Source: Planctomycetota bacterium
GTDB lineage: Bacteria > Planctomycetota > Planctomycetia > Planctomycetales > Planctomycetaceae
NCBI GenBank assembly: GCA_018242565.1
Contig: JAFEBR010000529.1
Span: 1 to 52,339 of the forward strand
Direction: 5' to 3'
Length of the DNA: 52,339 nucleotides
Shown here: positions 17,131 to 26,504 of the stretch, piece by piece
Layout of the letters: each line of letters begins with the position of its first letter
How positions within the stretch are numbered: the first letter of the stretch is position 1
The notes under the pieces: model-generated
The model's database searches: none
Told to the model about the DNA's origin: nothing
Seen by the model: the letters and a program-made list of their open reading frames with translations, nothing else
Made by a program: the position numbers and the translations under genes

Positions 17131-19095
17131 ATGGGAAGAGAAATGCCATCCGAGACCCTCGATCGGGCCCGACTGCAGCGATGTTATGAGCAGTTGCGCG
17201 ACGGGTTGCTGGCGGCAAGAAACGCCCAGGGGCACTGGGAAGGGGAGTTGTCGACTTCGGCGTTGTCGACGGCCACCGCGGTGATGGCTCTGGAAATGGT
17301 CCGGCGGGCTTCGACTGCGAGACCTGGCGGTGAGTCCCCGTCGTCGGCACTTCTGCCGAACTTGATTGCTGGTGGAGTGGCCTGGCTCGCGCAGCACCAA
17401 AATGCCGATGGCGGTTGGGGCGATACGTGCCTCAGTTTCAGCAATATCTCGACCACCATGTTGTGTCACGCCGTGTTCCACGCCACCGGAACCGTCGAGC
17501 AGTACCCACAGGTTGTGGCGATGGCCGCGGCGTATCTCGACAAAGCGGGGGGAGTCGCGGCGCTGCGAGCCCGATACGGCAAAGATAAGACGTTCTCGAT
17601 TCCAATCCTGACACATTGTGCGCTGGCGGGACTGGTTCCCTGGCGCGAGGTTTCTCCGCTCCCCTTTGAGCTCGCCTGTATCCCGGCCCAATTCTACAAA
17701 TGGGTGCGTTTGCCGGTCGTCAGTTACGCGTTGCCTGCCCTGATCGCGATTGGCCAGGTGCGACACCATTTCCTCAAGCCGGCCAATCCGCTGATTCGTG
17801 GCATCCGCAATCTGGCCATTGAAAGCAGTCTGGCCAAGCTGACGCGCATTCAGCCCACGAGTGGGGGATTCCTGGAAGCGGTGCCACTGACTAGTTTTGT
17901 CACCATGAGTCTGGCAGGAATGGGACGTGCCGATCATCCCGTGGCGCAGCGCGGAATGGAATTTATCGTGCGTTCAGTGCGTGCCGATGGCAGTTGGCCG
18001 ATTGATACGAATCTGGCGACCTGGGTCACCACCCTCTCGATCAACGCCTTGCGCGACGATGTTCCGGTCGAGGCGCGCCCGGCGCTGGTCGACTGGTTAG
18101 TCGGCCAGCAGTATCGCGAAATCCACCCCTATACGAATGCGGCTCCGGGGGGCTGGGCCTGGACTGATCTTTCGGGTGGGGTTCCCGATGCGGATGACAC
18201 CCCGGGGGCCATGCTGGCACTGTTGGCATTGGATGACATCGGTGCGATTCTGGGCGACGAGTCTGAGTTCGATGACTCCGATCAAGCTTCTGCCGAGTTT
18301 CTGGACGAGTCTGACTCTGCGTCAGCGAATGAACCTGAGCCAAGTCCCGACCATCCCCGCATCGTGGCTGCCTTGGATCAGGCGGTGGGCTGGCTGCTCG
18401 ACCTGCAGAACTCAGACGGGGGCTGGCCCACGTTCTGCCGCGGATGGGGGACATTACCATTCGACCGCAGTTCCCCAGACCTGACCGCCCACGTGATTCG
18501 GGCCCTGGGGCGCTGGATTCAGTTTCAATTGCTGCGAGCCCTGCAGGGGGAAGTGGAGATTGAGGCCATCCAGAAGCACCCAGCCGGGAAGCGGATTCAA
18601 CGCACCATTTCCCGCGGTTTTCAGTTTCTACGGAAGGTTCAACGGCCTGACGGGGCCTGGATTCCGCTGTGGTTTGGAAATCAGCACGCGGCAGACGAAG
18701 AGAATCCGACGTACGGGACGTCGCGTGTTCTGGCAGCGTTTGTGGAACTGGGGGAGATGTGTGAGCCGGCCTGCCAAAAAGCTGTGCAATGGCTCGTGCA
18801 GGCTCAGAATTCCGATGGGGGCTGGAGCGGCAATGCGGGTGGGCCATCGAGTATTGAGGAAACGGCCTTGGCGACCGAGGCGTTATTGACGGTAAAATCG
18901 GAAAATCCCGAGATTTCCGGGGCTGCCCAGCGGGGAATCGCCTGGCTGTTGAACCGTTTTGACGCAGGGGGATTGGCTGATCCGTCGCCAATCGGCTTCT
19001 ATTTTGCTAAGCTGTGGTACTTTGAGAAACTTTATCCTGTCATATTTGCGACAGCTGCATTGCGGCGAGCCGTGAAGCAATTCACCGCCCGATAA
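17131..19095 (+). CDS. Squalene-hopene-cyclase-like terpene cyclase (diverged planctomycete type)
   Basis: A 654-residue protein of the normal length for squalene-hopene cyclases. The catalytic acid motif is DADD at 353-356 in VPDADDTPGAML, where the family has DxDD. Several QW-type repeats are present (GGWGDT, DGSWPIDTNL, GGWAWTD, GGWPTFCRGWG, DGAWIPLWFG, GGWSGNAGG), and FDRSSPDLTAHVIRAL matches the family well. The middle (about 170-230) diverges from canonical cyclases, and an acidic insertion of about 40 residues (Asp/Glu/Ser-rich, about 376-412) follows the catalytic motif. It would cyclise a polyprene at the membrane; squalene is the default substrate, but the divergence and the prenyl-synthase neighbour leave this open. 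The ATG at 17131 has AGGA upstream; the next gene follows within 130 bases. Confidence 0.85.
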   Translation: MGREMPSETLDRARLQRCYEQLRDGLLAARNAQGHWEGELSTSALSTATAVMALEMVRRASTARPGGESPSSALLPNLIAGGVAWLAQHQNADGGWGDTCLSFSNISTTMLCHAVFHATGTVEQYPQVVAMAAAYLDKAGGVAALRARYGKDKTFSIPILTHCALAGLVPWREVSPLPFELACIPAQFYKWVRLPVVSYALPALIAIGQVRHHFLKPANPLIRGIRNLAIESSLAKLTRIQPTSGGFLEAVPLTSFVTMSLAGMGRADHPVAQRGMEFIVRSVRADGSWPIDTNLATWVTTLSINALRDDVPVEARPALVDWLVGQQYREIHPYTNAAPGGWAWTDLSGGVPDADDTPGAMLALLALDDIGAILGDESEFDDSDQASAEFLDESDSASANEPEPSPDHPRIVAALDQAVGWLLDLQNSDGGWPTFCRGWGTLPFDRSSPDLTAHVIRALGRWIQFQLLRALQGEVEIEAIQKHPAGKRIQRTISRGFQFLRKVQRPDGAWIPLWFGNQHAADEENPTYGTSRVLAAFVELGEMCEPACQKAVQWLVQAQNSDGGWSGNAGGPSSIEETALATEALLTVKSENPEISGAAQRGIAWLLNRFDAGGLADPSPIGFYFAKLWYFEKLYPVIFATAALRRAVKQFTAR

Positions 19096-19224
19096 AAGAC
19101 GCTGACCTACGTTAACGACGGGAATTTGACGCGGGTGCTTACAGAGATCGTAAGTGCTTCTGCAGGTTCCCTTCCTCCGATAAAGCTCCCAATCTATCAA
19201 CCCGGTGTTGGGAAGGAGTTCGAA

Positions 19225-21126
19225 TTGACGCTTTCTTCGAATGGTTACGAAAGCCACGAGGACGACGGTGTGGCGACAGTCGCCAGCGTTTCTTCTGAAA
19301 CTGAGCCCGATGCTGCTGGAGATGACGTCGAAGCTGAACTGGTTCCGCGTAAACGCGAAAAGGTGCGGCGGAGTACCAGCCACCTGAAAGCGGTGCCCGA
19401 GACCCTGGCACATCGCGAACAGTTGAAAGCCGCGGCAGAGCGGTTTGCGCTGCGCCTCGACAAGAGCCAGCCGTTCTCCAAGGACGATCTGGAAGGATTT
19501 GGTCGCCAGTTGTTGACCGAGTTGGGCGAGCCAGAGAAGTTTCTCGGTTTCATCATGGTACTGATCGGGAACTTCTTCTGGAAGCAGCAGTTTCTGACGA
19601 TTCCGTTCAATCGGCGCATGCTCCTGTTGCCGCATTGCCTGAAGCATGCGGCCGGGTGTCCGGCCGACTACGATGAATTCGGGCTGGATTGCGAGAAATG
19701 CGGAGCCTGTTCGATTGCCGATTACAAAACTCGCGCTGAGCAACTGGGCTACAAAGTGCTGGTCGCCGAGGGCAGCCCGATTGTTCTGAAAATCATTGTC
19801 TCTGGACACATTGACGGCATCTTGGGCGTGGCGTGCCTGAACGTGCTGGAAAAGGCGATCGACAAAGTGCTGATCGCCGGCGTGCCGTCGTATGCGGTGC
19901 CTTTGCATTCCGGAGACTGCAAGAATACGACTCTGGACGAAGCGTGGGTGTGGGACGTGCTCGAAAAGTATGAAGAGCCACAGGGATCGACGACAGCGAG
20001 CTATGTACCGTTGATGCGGTCGGCGAACGAACTGTTTGATGTGCATTTTGAGCGGTTGTTGCCGCGGGTGCGCAGCAAAGGGGTGCCGCAGGATCTCGAT
20101 TCGGCGTTGTCGGCCACCGAGGCAGTCGCGTACGACTGGCTCAAGCATGGCGGCAAGCGGTTTCGGCCGTTCATCACGCTGGCGGCCTACGACGCCGCCC
20201 GGGGCGGGGCCGCGTCTTCGGCCGGACCGGGGGCGGTGCCACAGGTCTTTCCCGATTCTGTCAGTCGCGTGGCCATGGCGATCGAGGCCTTTCACAAGGC
20301 GTCGCTGGTGCATGACGACATCGAAGATGATGACTTGTTCCGGTACGGCCGGGAAACGCTGCATCGCAAGTTTGGCACGGGAACGGCCATCAACGTGGGG
20401 GATCACCTGATTGGTCTCGGTTACCGACTGGTGACGTCGATCCGTGGTGAAGTGGGGGCTGAAGCGGCAGCGGACATCGCCGATCGCATGGCGGCCGCGC
20501 ACATCAAGCTCTGTGACGGGCAGGGGGCAGAAATGCACTGGCATGGTTCGCCTGGCCAGATGCTCAAACCGATTGATGCGCTGCAGATTTATGCCCTGAA
20601 AACGTCACCTGCCTTCGAAGCGGCCTTGTATGCGGGACTGCGTCTGGCCGGTCCAATCGCCCCCTATGAAGAGATGATCCCCGTGTTCACCCGGCACCTG
20701 GGGGTGGGCTTCCAGATTCTGAACGACCTCAAAGACTGGCAGGGTGATCAGAACAACAAACTGGTCGCCGGTCAGGATGCCCAGTCGTTACGACCGACGC
20801 TGCTGTTGGCGCTGGCTTTTGAAGCGGCCTCCCCGGCGCACCGCGCTGAGTTGGATGCCATCGTGGCTGATTCGGGATCTGAAGCATTGCGAACAGGTCG
20901 CTTGCGGCGGATCTTCGAAGAATGTGGTGTCTTCGAGAAGGCTCAGTCGCTGGTTGAAAAGTCGCGTGCCCGAGCCGAGGCGCTGGCCGACGAGGTGCAG
21001 CCTGAATCGCTCCGGCAGTTGCTGTACTTCCTCGTCGACATGGTGCTGGCGCCCGAGATGGAAGAACCCCCCATCGCGAACGCCCACGCCCCACTGGTTT
21101 CACTGCCGGTCGTGGCCCTGTCGTAG
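19225..21126 (+). CDS. DUF116 domain fused to a polyprenyl diphosphate synthase
   Basis: A 633-residue fusion. Residues 1-75 are acidic and probably disordered. Residues about 100-250 match DUF116, with a Cys cluster ([10 protein letters not shown] then DCEKCGACS, about 136-160) that could bind metal. Residues about 280-630 form an all-helical isoprenoid synthase: KHGGKRFRP, first aspartate motif DDIEDDD at 364-370, and second motif NDLKD at 500-504, where Asn replaces the usual first Asp. It should condense allylic diphosphate with isopentenyl diphosphate; product length is unknown. No ATG exists near the N-terminus. TTG at 19225 has a strong AAGGAG site 6 bases upstream; TTG 19126 and GTG 19135 are longer alternatives. 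It follows the cyclase, so it probably supplies precursor. Confidence 0.83.
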   Translation: MTLSSNGYESHEDDGVATVASVSSETEPDAAGDDVEAELVPRKREKVRRSTSHLKAVPETLAHREQLKAAAERFALRLDKSQPFSKDDLEGFGRQLLTELGEPEKFLGFIMVLIGNFFWKQQFLTIPFNRRMLLLPHCLKHAAGCPADYDEFGLDCEKCGACSIADYKTRAEQLGYKVLVAEGSPIVLKIIVSGHIDGILGVACLNVLEKAIDKVLIAGVPSYAVPLHSGDCKNTTLDEAWVWDVLEKYEEPQGSTTASYVPLMRSANELFDVHFERLLPRVRSKGVPQDLDSALSATEAVAYDWLKHGGKRFRPFITLAAYDAARGGAASSAGPGAVPQVFPDSVSRVAMAIEAFHKASLVHDDIEDDDLFRYGRETLHRKFGTGTAINVGDHLIGLGYRLVTSIRGEVGAEAAADIADRMAAAHIKLCDGQGAEMHWHGSPGQMLKPIDALQIYALKTSPAFEAALYAGLRLAGPIAPYEEMIPVFTRHLGVGFQILNDLKDWQGDQNNKLVAGQDAQSLRPTLLLALAFEAASPAHRAELDAIVADSGSEALRTGRLRRIFEECGVFEKAQSLVEKSRARAEALADEVQPESLRQLLYFLVDMVLAPEMEEPPIANAHAPLVSLPVVALS

Positions 21127-21224
21127 TCAAGCTGAGTCGTCGTCTGGTCAGCCGATTTGCGATGACCTGACGTCTGCGGTATCAGTCTGGAATCGGCGCG
21201 CCCTCTGGGGCATTCCGACTATTG

Positions 21225-21290
21225 TTCCGCAGGCGGAATTGGCCGGGGCCACTGTTGATTCTGCAGAGAGTTCCTGCGAGATTCTGCAGA
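21225..21290. promoter_or_regulatory. Palindrome and direct-repeat cluster upstream of the ceramidase-like gene
   Basis: TTCCGC-AG-GCGGAA (21225-21238) is a 14-base palindrome. It is followed by two exact copies of GATTCTGCAGA (21257-21267 and 21280-21290) spaced 23 bases start to start, about two helix turns, each centred on CTGCAG. The second copy ends 51 bases before the start codon at 21342. Spacing on one helix face suggests cooperative binding of a regulator. No protein can be named. Confidence 0.45.
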
Positions 21291-21341
21291 TCCCGGAAGT
21301 CTGCGACAATCGCAGGCCGGGTCATGCTCTGCGAGGAAATC

Positions 21342-22814
21342 ATGAAAATCTCGACATGCCTGTGCAGCCTGGGTTGTGCCCTGCTGAGCCTCATTCTGGC
21401 GCCCACTGCGGCCTGGTCGGCGGATCGCGAATTTCGTGCGGGCGCCTTTGCCCAGCCGATTTCGCCGACGAAATTTCCAGCACCCGTGAATGGAAACATG
21501 AAAGGGGCCTTCGCGACCTCGATTCATGATCCGATGCATGCCCGCTGTCTGGCACTGCATGACGGGAAAACGGAAATCGTGTTCTGCATTGTGGATGCCT
21601 GCGCGATTCCCCGAGATGTCTGCGATCGCACGCGAGAACTGGCTTCGCAACAAACCGGGATTCCCGCCGACAACATCCTGATTTCCGCCACCCACACGCA
21701 CTCGGCGGCCGCGCTGACGCCCCTGTTTCAGAGTGCTCCGGATCCCGACTTTGTCGACGCCTTGCCCGAACGTCTGGCCGCTGGGATCGCACGGGCGCAC
21801 GCCCAACTCGAACCGGCCGAAATCGGCTGGGGGCAGGGCAGTGACCCGTCGCAGGTTTTCAATCGCCGCTGGCTCGTGAAGCCCGGCGAAGCCTATGAGA
21901 ACCCGTTTGGCGGGAAGACGGATCGCGCGCGGATGAATCCGGGTTATCAGAACCCCACCGTGAGTCGCTCGTTCGGGCGGGTCGACCCGGCAGTGGCCGT
22001 GCTGGCGGTGCGCTCCGCGGCCGACAAGCGTCCCCTGGCGCTGTTTGCCAACTACAGCCTGCATTACGTGGGTGGGTGGCCGGCGATTTCCGCCGATTAT
22101 TTTGCCGCTTTCGCTGCGGAAATCGGCCAGCGCCTGCACGCCGATGACGGGCGGTACGCGAATAAGCCGGCGTTCGTGGGGGCTATGTCGAACGGCACCA
22201 GTGGCGATATCAACAATGTGAATTTCGGCGGTCCGCCTCCGGGGCCGCGACAGCCGGGCGAACAGATTCAGGTGGTCGCACGCAGCGTCGCCGAGGCCGC
22301 GCTGCAGGCCTACGGGAAAATTCAGTTCAAGTCCCATGTGCCGCTGGATGTGCTTGCGGGTGAACTGGAACTGGAAGTCCGAAAACCCTCGGCGGACGAA
22401 TTGCAACAGGCCCGCGACCTGCTCGAGAAGACCCCCAAAGACTCTGACGGGCAATACGGCAGCATGCCGGCCATCTACGCCCGCGAAACCGTATTGCTCG
22501 AGGCTTATCCCGAGCGTGTCTCGGTGAAATTGCAGGTCCTGCGGATCGGCGACCTCAGCGTGGCGGCTATTCCCTCTGAGGTATTTGTCGACGTCGGTCT
22601 GGATCTGAAAAAGCGTACGCCATTCGCGCAGCATTTTACAATTTCGCTGGCGAATGGTTACAACGGTTACCTGCCGACGGCAGAGCACCACCAATATGGG
22701 GGCTACGAAACGTGGCGTGCCCGCAGCAGTTACCTGGAAGTGGACGCGGCGGCGAAGATCACCTTGCGATTGATCGAGTTGCTGAATGCGCTCGAGAAAC
22801 GGAAACCCCAATGA
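21342..22814 (+). CDS. Secreted neutral/alkaline ceramidase-like hydrolase
   Basis: A 490-residue protein with a signal peptide (about 1-26, ending in a TAAWSA-type site). It matches the N-terminal domain of neutral/alkaline non-lysosomal ceramidases: THTHSA (about 123-128) contributes zinc-binding His, NYSLHYVGG gives a further His, MSNGTSGDINN (about 286-296) holds the catalytic-Ser region of the family, and AIPSEVFVDVG lies near the end. Family enzymes hydrolyse the amide bond of ceramides; planctomycetes encode many such paralogues whose substrates are mostly unknown. The C-terminal immunoglobulin-like domain of classical ceramidases is absent. ATG at 21342 has GAGGAA upstream. It is convergent with the RND pump gene. 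Confidence 0.88.
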   Translation: MKISTCLCSLGCALLSLILAPTAAWSADREFRAGAFAQPISPTKFPAPVNGNMKGAFATSIHDPMHARCLALHDGKTEIVFCIVDACAIPRDVCDRTRELASQQTGIPADNILISATHTHSAAALTPLFQSAPDPDFVDALPERLAAGIARAHAQLEPAEIGWGQGSDPSQVFNRRWLVKPGEAYENPFGGKTDRARMNPGYQNPTVSRSFGRVDPAVAVLAVRSAADKRPLALFANYSLHYVGGWPAISADYFAAFAAEIGQRLHADDGRYANKPAFVGAMSNGTSGDINNVNFGGPPPGPRQPGEQIQVVARSVAEAALQAYGKIQFKSHVPLDVLAGELELEVRKPSADELQQARDLLEKTPKDSDGQYGSMPAIYARETVLLEAYPERVSVKLQVLRIGDLSVAAIPSEVFVDVGLDLKKRTPFAQHFTISLANGYNGYLPTAEHHQYGGYETWRARSSYLEVDAAAKITLRLIELLNALEKRKPQ

Positions 22815-22894
22815 TGCTCCTCCGGCGTCATCACCGCGTTGTCGTGGTGGCGCGAAGCCGGGGAATCAACGGCGATCAGTAATGACATCGCCTC

Positions 22895-25800
22895 TTAATG
22901 GGCCATATGTCCTGACGAGGCTGACGGTTCGCGGTGGCCATAGAAGCTGTACAGGACCGGCATCAAATACCGGGTCAGGAACAGCGTGGCCAGCATGCCC
23001 CCCACGACCACAATGGCCAGAGGCCGTTGAGTCTGGGCCCCAATCTTGGTGGAGAGCGCGGCGGGCAAGAGTCCAAAAATCGCGGTCAGGGCCGTCATCA
23101 TGACGGGCCGCACCCGTTTCTCGGCTCCCAGCAGAATTGCCTCTTCCAGGGGTTTGCCCAACAGACGCATCTGGTTGAAGTATGAAATCAACAGCAACCC
23201 GTCCATGATGGCCACGCCAAAGATCGAGATGAAACCGACGGCCGCCGAGATGCTGAAGTTTGTCTGAGTAATGAGCAGTGCCCAGACCCCCCCCATCGAA
23301 AGTGCCAACACGTTGGAAAACACCATGATCGCATCGAGCAGGTTGTGGAATGCCAAGTACAACAGGATGAATACCAGCACCAACGAGACGGGAACGATCA
23401 TCAGCAGGCGGTGTTCGGCCTCTTCCATTTCCTGGAATTCGCCGCTCCATTTGGCCGAGTACGGTGAAGTGAACAGGTCTTTCGTGGAGTTCTGGGCCTC
23501 GGCGACTGCACCCGCCAGGTCGCGTCCGCGTACGCTGAATTTGACCGCAATCAGTCGACTTTCGTTTTCGCGGTAAATGGTAGAGGCACCAGACCGGGCA
23601 AATTTCCCCTGCGGAGTCTGACGTCCCTTTTCATCGAGGGGCGTGACCAGGTCCCGGAGTCGCCGACGGGGCGTCGTGTCGACGACATTGAACGCACTGG
23701 TAATCTGGCTGCCTGCGAGCGCCAGATTGGGGGTATTGGCACCGGTGGCCGAGACCGCCTCTTTGGAACGCCCCGATTCATCTCCCTGCGGATTCGAGAG
23801 ATCGATGGGAATATTCAGAATCGCTTCTTCACTGCTGCGCAAGTCTTCGGGCCAGCGCAGGGTGATATCGAACCGACGTTCCCCTTCGATCATCGTTGAG
23901 ACGGGCTTACCGCCGACCGCGGTCTGAATGACGTCTTCGACGTCGGCGACACTCGCTCCCCACTTGCTGCATTTTTCGGGATCGATGGGAATTTCCAGAT
24001 TGGGCTGCCCCTTGGTGCGGAAGACCCCCACGCTTTCAATGCCCTTAATCGCGGACAGACGCGTTTTCACCTGCTCGGCGATCTGTTCGAGTTTGTCGAG
24101 ATCGGGGCCGAAGATTTTGACGGAATTGTCTCCCTTCACGCCGGACAGCGACTCCATGACGTTGTCGCGGATATTCTGCGAGAAGTTCCAGTTGACCCCC
24201 AGAATCTGTTCCGAGAGTTCTGCGTTCATCTCCGAAATCAGTTCCTCTTTCGTACGCGGGCGCCGTTCGCGGAACATCCGCATCCAGCCGAACTGCTCCT
24301 TGACCTCGGGCCATTCGCCTCGGGGTTTCAGTGGTACGAAGAACTCGCTGTTGTAAAAACCGGTCGGATCGGTTCCGTCATCGGGGCGTCCGGACTGCGA
24401 CACCACGACCTTCACTTCCGGGTATTTGCGCATCACGCGGCGGGCGACATCCACCTGTTTGGCGGCTTCCGCCAACGTGATATTGATCGGAAACGTACCC
24501 CGGATCCAGAGGTTGCCTTCTTCGAGTTCGGGCATGAATTCCCGTCCCAGGAAGGGGAGCATCAGTCCGGTGGCGACGACCATGGCGATCATCAGGCCCA
24601 CGGTCAGCCAGCGATGGTGCAGGCAGAATTTCAGGTTGCGGAGATAGCCCGTTTTCATCGAGCGGACGAGGGCATTATCCGGTGCGGGTTTGAGGTTTTT
24701 GAAAAAGTACAGACACAGAACCGGAGCCACGGTCAACGCCAGGACGAGAGCGCCACCCAGAGCGAAGGCGTAGGTGTCGGCCATGGGGCCGAAAATCTGT
24801 CCTTCCGGGCCCTGCATGGTGAACAGCGGCAGGAAGGCGCAGACCATGATGGCGGTCGTAAAGAACAGGCTGCGTTCCACCTCCTGCGTGGCCATCAGAA
24901 TCCGCTGTTTGAAAGTCAGTTCGACATGTTCCTCGGTGCTCAGATGGCGATAAATGTTCTCGACCATGATCACCGAGGAATCGACGATGATCCCGAAGTC
25001 AACCGCCCCGATCGACAGGAGATTGGCCGACATGCCCCGCAGGTACAGAACCGCGAACGCGAACAACAAGGCCAGGGGAATGTTGATGGCGACAATCAGG
25101 GCACTGCGCACATTGCTGAGAAACATCAGCAGAATCACGGTCACCAGCAGCATGCCCATCAACAGGTTTTCCCGCACGGTTTCGGTCGTGACGGCGATCA
25201 GTTCGGCCCGGTCGTAATAGGGTTCAATTTTCACGTCGGGCAGCATCCGCCCCTGTGATTCGTTGAGTTCCTTGATCTTGTCTTCGAGGTCATGCAGTGC
25301 GGGCAGTGAATGTTCCCCTTTGCGCAAGAGGACAATCCCCTGAACTTTTTCTGGTTCATCGACCCAGATGCGATTGCCGTTTTCGTCACGGAGTTCTTCT
25401 CCGGAATCATTCAGCACGGGATGACTGAGGCTGATGCGCCCCATGCGCGGTTGATTTCCCACCACGACGCCCCGGTTGACGAGATCGTCGTGATAACGCT
25501 CGGGGCCTCCTTCGACGACGTTTTCGACCCGTACCGGCAGATGTTCGATGGCCGTGATCACGGTTTGTCGAATGCGCTCGATCCGGCGTTGCTCTTCGGC
25601 TCGCAGGTAGCTGGCCGCCTCGCGGGCATCATGCGATTTCAAAACCGCCTCGGCCCGCATGGGATCGAGGCCTTCACCAATCAGTCCGATGCCGCGAACG
25701 TTGAGCATATTCTGCCCTAGGGCGAGATAGTCTCCGCCCACATTGGCGTTGCTGTCGCTGATGGCCTTGGTCAGTTGATCGAGCGTGATGCCGTAATGCA

Positions 25801-26398
25801 TTAACGATTCAGGGTCCGGGTGCACCTCGTACCGCTTCACGGTCCCGCCGGCGCTGACCAGATCGATGATCCGCGGCACCCGGCGGAATTGACGTTCGAG
25901 GAACCAGTCCTGCAGCGATTTCAGATCATTCAAGCTGTAGATTTCATTGCCCGCTGCATCTTTGGGGCTGCGCAGAGTGTAACGCAGAATCTCACCCGTC
26001 GGACTCTGGGGAGACAGACTGGGTTTGACTCCCGGGGGCAGATCGTCGACGAACTGCAGGCGGTTGATTACTTCTTGTCGGGCGGCGAAAAAGTCGATGC
26101 CGTACTCAAACTGATTCCGCAGGTGCGCGAGTCCGAAGAGCGATTTGCTGCGCGACGATTTCAAGCCGGGCATGCCTGACAGCGCGACTTCCAGTGGAAT
26201 CGTGACTTGCCTCTCGACTTCCTCGGCGCTGGCACCGGGGAACTTGGCAATGACTTCAACAATGGCCGGGGCCGGATCGGGATAAGCCTCGACGTTGACA
26301 TGAATGAAGGCGTAGCCCCCGAAGCAGGTCAGTGCCAGGGACAACAGAATGATGATCAGCGGATTGTCGAGGGCCCAGTGAATGAATTTGTGAATCAT
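22895..26398 (-). CDS. RND efflux pump, CzcA/CusA (heavy-metal) family
   Basis: A 1167-residue inner-membrane proton-driven pump with the usual twelve helices in two halves. The fourth helix carries DFGIIVDSSVIMVENIYRHL, in which Asp, Asp and Glu match the proton-relay triad of CzcA. Metal export is therefore plausible, but the ion cannot be read from sequence and lipophilic cargo is also possible. It is about 100 residues longer than typical members. The extra length lies in two porter-domain insertions: one before the KVQGIVLLRKGEHS stretch, and a Ser/Gly/Asn-rich one in the second half. ATG at 26398 has AGAAGAG upstream. It is the last gene of the operon that starts at 32279, 106 bases after the adaptor gene. 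Confidence 0.92.
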   Translation of the reverse strand: MIHKFIHWALDNPLIIILLSLALTCFGGYAFIHVNVEAYPDPAPAIVEVIAKFPGASAEEVERQVTIPLEVALSGMPGLKSSRSKSLFGLAHLRNQFEYGIDFFAARQEVINRLQFVDDLPPGVKPSLSPQSPTGEILRYTLRSPKDAAGNEIYSLNDLKSLQDWFLERQFRRVPRIIDLVSAGGTVKRYEVHPDPESLMHYGITLDQLTKAISDSNANVGGDYLALGQNMLNVRGIGLIGEGLDPMRAEAVLKSHDAREAASYLRAEEQRRIERIRQTVITAIEHLPVRVENVVEGGPERYHDDLVNRGVVVGNQPRMGRISLSHPVLNDSGEELRDENGNRIWVDEPEKVQGIVLLRKGEHSLPALHDLEDKIKELNESQGRMLPDVKIEPYYDRAELIAVTTETVRENLLMGMLLVTVILLMFLSNVRSALIVAINIPLALLFAFAVLYLRGMSANLLSIGAVDFGIIVDSSVIMVENIYRHLSTEEHVELTFKQRILMATQEVERSLFFTTAIMVCAFLPLFTMQGPEGQIFGPMADTYAFALGGALVLALTVAPVLCLYFFKNLKPAPDNALVRSMKTGYLRNLKFCLHHRWLTVGLMIAMVVATGLMLPFLGREFMPELEEGNLWIRGTFPINITLAEAAKQVDVARRVMRKYPEVKVVVSQSGRPDDGTDPTGFYNSEFFVPLKPRGEWPEVKEQFGWMRMFRERRPRTKEELISEMNAELSEQILGVNWNFSQNIRDNVMESLSGVKGDNSVKIFGPDLDKLEQIAEQVKTRLSAIKGIESVGVFRTKGQPNLEIPIDPEKCSKWGASVADVEDVIQTAVGGKPVSTMIEGERRFDITLRWPEDLRSSEEAILNIPIDLSNPQGDESGRSKEAVSATGANTPNLALAGSQITSAFNVVDTTPRRRLRDLVTPLDEKGRQTPQGKFARSGASTIYRENESRLIAVKFSVRGRDLAGAVAEAQNSTKDLFTSPYSAKWSGEFQEMEEAEHRLLMIVPVSLVLVFILLYLAFHNLLDAIMVFSNVLALSMGGVWALLITQTNFSISAAVGFISIFGVAIMDGLLLISYFNQMRLLGKPLEEAILLGAEKRVRPVMMTALTAIFGLLPAALSTKIGAQTQRPLAIVVVGGMLATLFLTRYLMPVLYSFYGHREPSASSGHMAH

Positions 26399-26504
26399 GT
26401 CGAACTCTTCTGCGTGCCTGATCCCGTGCTGCCCGTCCGCTTCAAAAATCCGATGCACCGTGCACACCACCCGCCCCGGCCTGGCGCGGTCGCGACCGGG
26501 ACCG

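Noticed and set aside
18883-20544. Long minus-strand open frame (553 codons) opposite the cyclase and prenyl synthase genes
   Set aside because: It is antisense to two genes with clear family motifs; its product is Arg/His/Gln-rich with no recognisable domain.
21219-22811. 530-codon minus-strand frame opposite the ceramidase-like gene
   Set aside because: The plus strand has a signal peptide and conserved motifs; the antisense product shows none.
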